Assembly (NCBI GenBank): GCA_900549135.1
Contig: URNI01000120.1
Coordinates: forward strand, 1-5,503
Reading direction: 5' to 3'
Length of the DNA stretch: 5,503 nucleotides
Source: an uncultured Collinsella sp.
GTDB lineage: Bacteria > Actinomycetota > Coriobacteriia > Coriobacteriales > Coriobacteriaceae
Below the pieces are notes generated by a model that was not told the DNA's origin, did not search any database, and saw nothing but the letters and a program-made list of their open reading frames with translations. A program made the translations under genes and the position numbers. Shown here one piece after another: positions 5,415-5,503 of this stretch; position 1 is the first letter of the stretch, and each line of letters opens with the position of its first letter.

Positions 5415-5503
5415 ATGAGTTTGGGAAAGCTGACCGTTAACGGTCGTCAGGACGGCTTTTTGTGCGAGGGCAAACCGTTCTTTTGGTTTGCCGATACGTG
5501 CTG
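5415..5503 (+). CDS. N-terminus of an apiosidase-like (DUF4038/GH140-type) glycosidase, cut by the window edge
   Basis: Only 29 complete codons are present. The segment GFLCEGKPFFWFADTC (residues 14-29), with the next codon beginning TG and so probably Trp, closely matches the opening strand of apiosidase-like DUF4038 proteins (pattern: GxPFFwlgDTaW). Those fold as TIM barrels, and characterised GH140 members release apiose from plant glycans. The start at 5415 is chosen because AGGA (5404-5407) lies 7 bases upstream; the in-frame ATG at 5409 would be only one base from it. No signal peptide is seen in the visible part, so a cytoplasmic enzyme acting on PTS-imported glycoside is plausible. 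The family call rests on a short stretch, and its specificity is unknown. Confidence 0.68.
   Translation, partial: MSLGKLTVNGRQDGFLCEGKPFFWFADTC
5432..5445. promoter_or_regulatory. Perfect palindrome GACCGTTAACGGTC inside the glycosidase start
   Basis: This is a 14-bp palindrome covering codons 6 to 11 of the glycosidase gene (residues L-T-V-N-G-R). Its ACCGTT/AACGGT halves match those of the inverted repeat at 3590-3615 upstream of the PTS gene. It could be an intragenic operator, or a chance result of the encoded residues. Confidence 0.3.

Overview
The window looks like a carbohydrate-utilisation island from a GC-rich, low-redundancy gut bacterium. My best guess is a Coriobacteriia member such as Collinsella. 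That rests on the strong G/C third-position codon preference, the PTS and glycosidase content, and a remembered resemblance of the left-edge repeats to Collinsella intergenic repeats. No rRNA or marker gene is present to confirm it.

Layout, left to right. Bases 1-183 hold short direct repeats (TTGGGGAC three times, GCCGAATGTGG twice) and no convincing gene. Then come two genes reading leftwards. The one further downstream (1695 to 184) is a 503-residue nucleoside-hydrolase-like protein of the DUF1593/Sde182 family. The one upstream (3299 to 1962) is a 445-residue alpha/beta-hydrolase with a complete Ser-Asp-His triad. Between them, starting 10 bases beyond the hydrolase stop codon, lies a 127-bp nested inverted repeat with perfect 28-bp outer arms. 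A 490-bp divergent regulatory region (3300-3789) follows. It contains two perfect palindromes sharing CTAAACAT/ATGTTTAG half-sites, one of them inside a predicted promoter, plus clusters of CGTTCA and GTAAAC repeats. To the right, reading rightwards, is a 471-residue PTS EIIBC sugar permease (3790-5205), an intrinsic terminator (5246-5284), and the first 29 codons of a gene whose N-terminus looks like the apiosidase-like (DUF4038/GH140-type) glycosidases.

How the parts may work together (inference): the permease would import and phosphorylate a glycoside, using an EIIA encoded elsewhere. The glycosidase and the two leftward enzymes, none with a visible signal peptide among those that are complete, would then act on it in the cytoplasm. 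The divergent arrangement around one operator-dense region suggests coordinated induction. No regulator gene is inside the window. The substrate is not decided by the sequence. The apiosidase-like start makes an apiose-containing plant glycoside a testable idea, not a conclusion.
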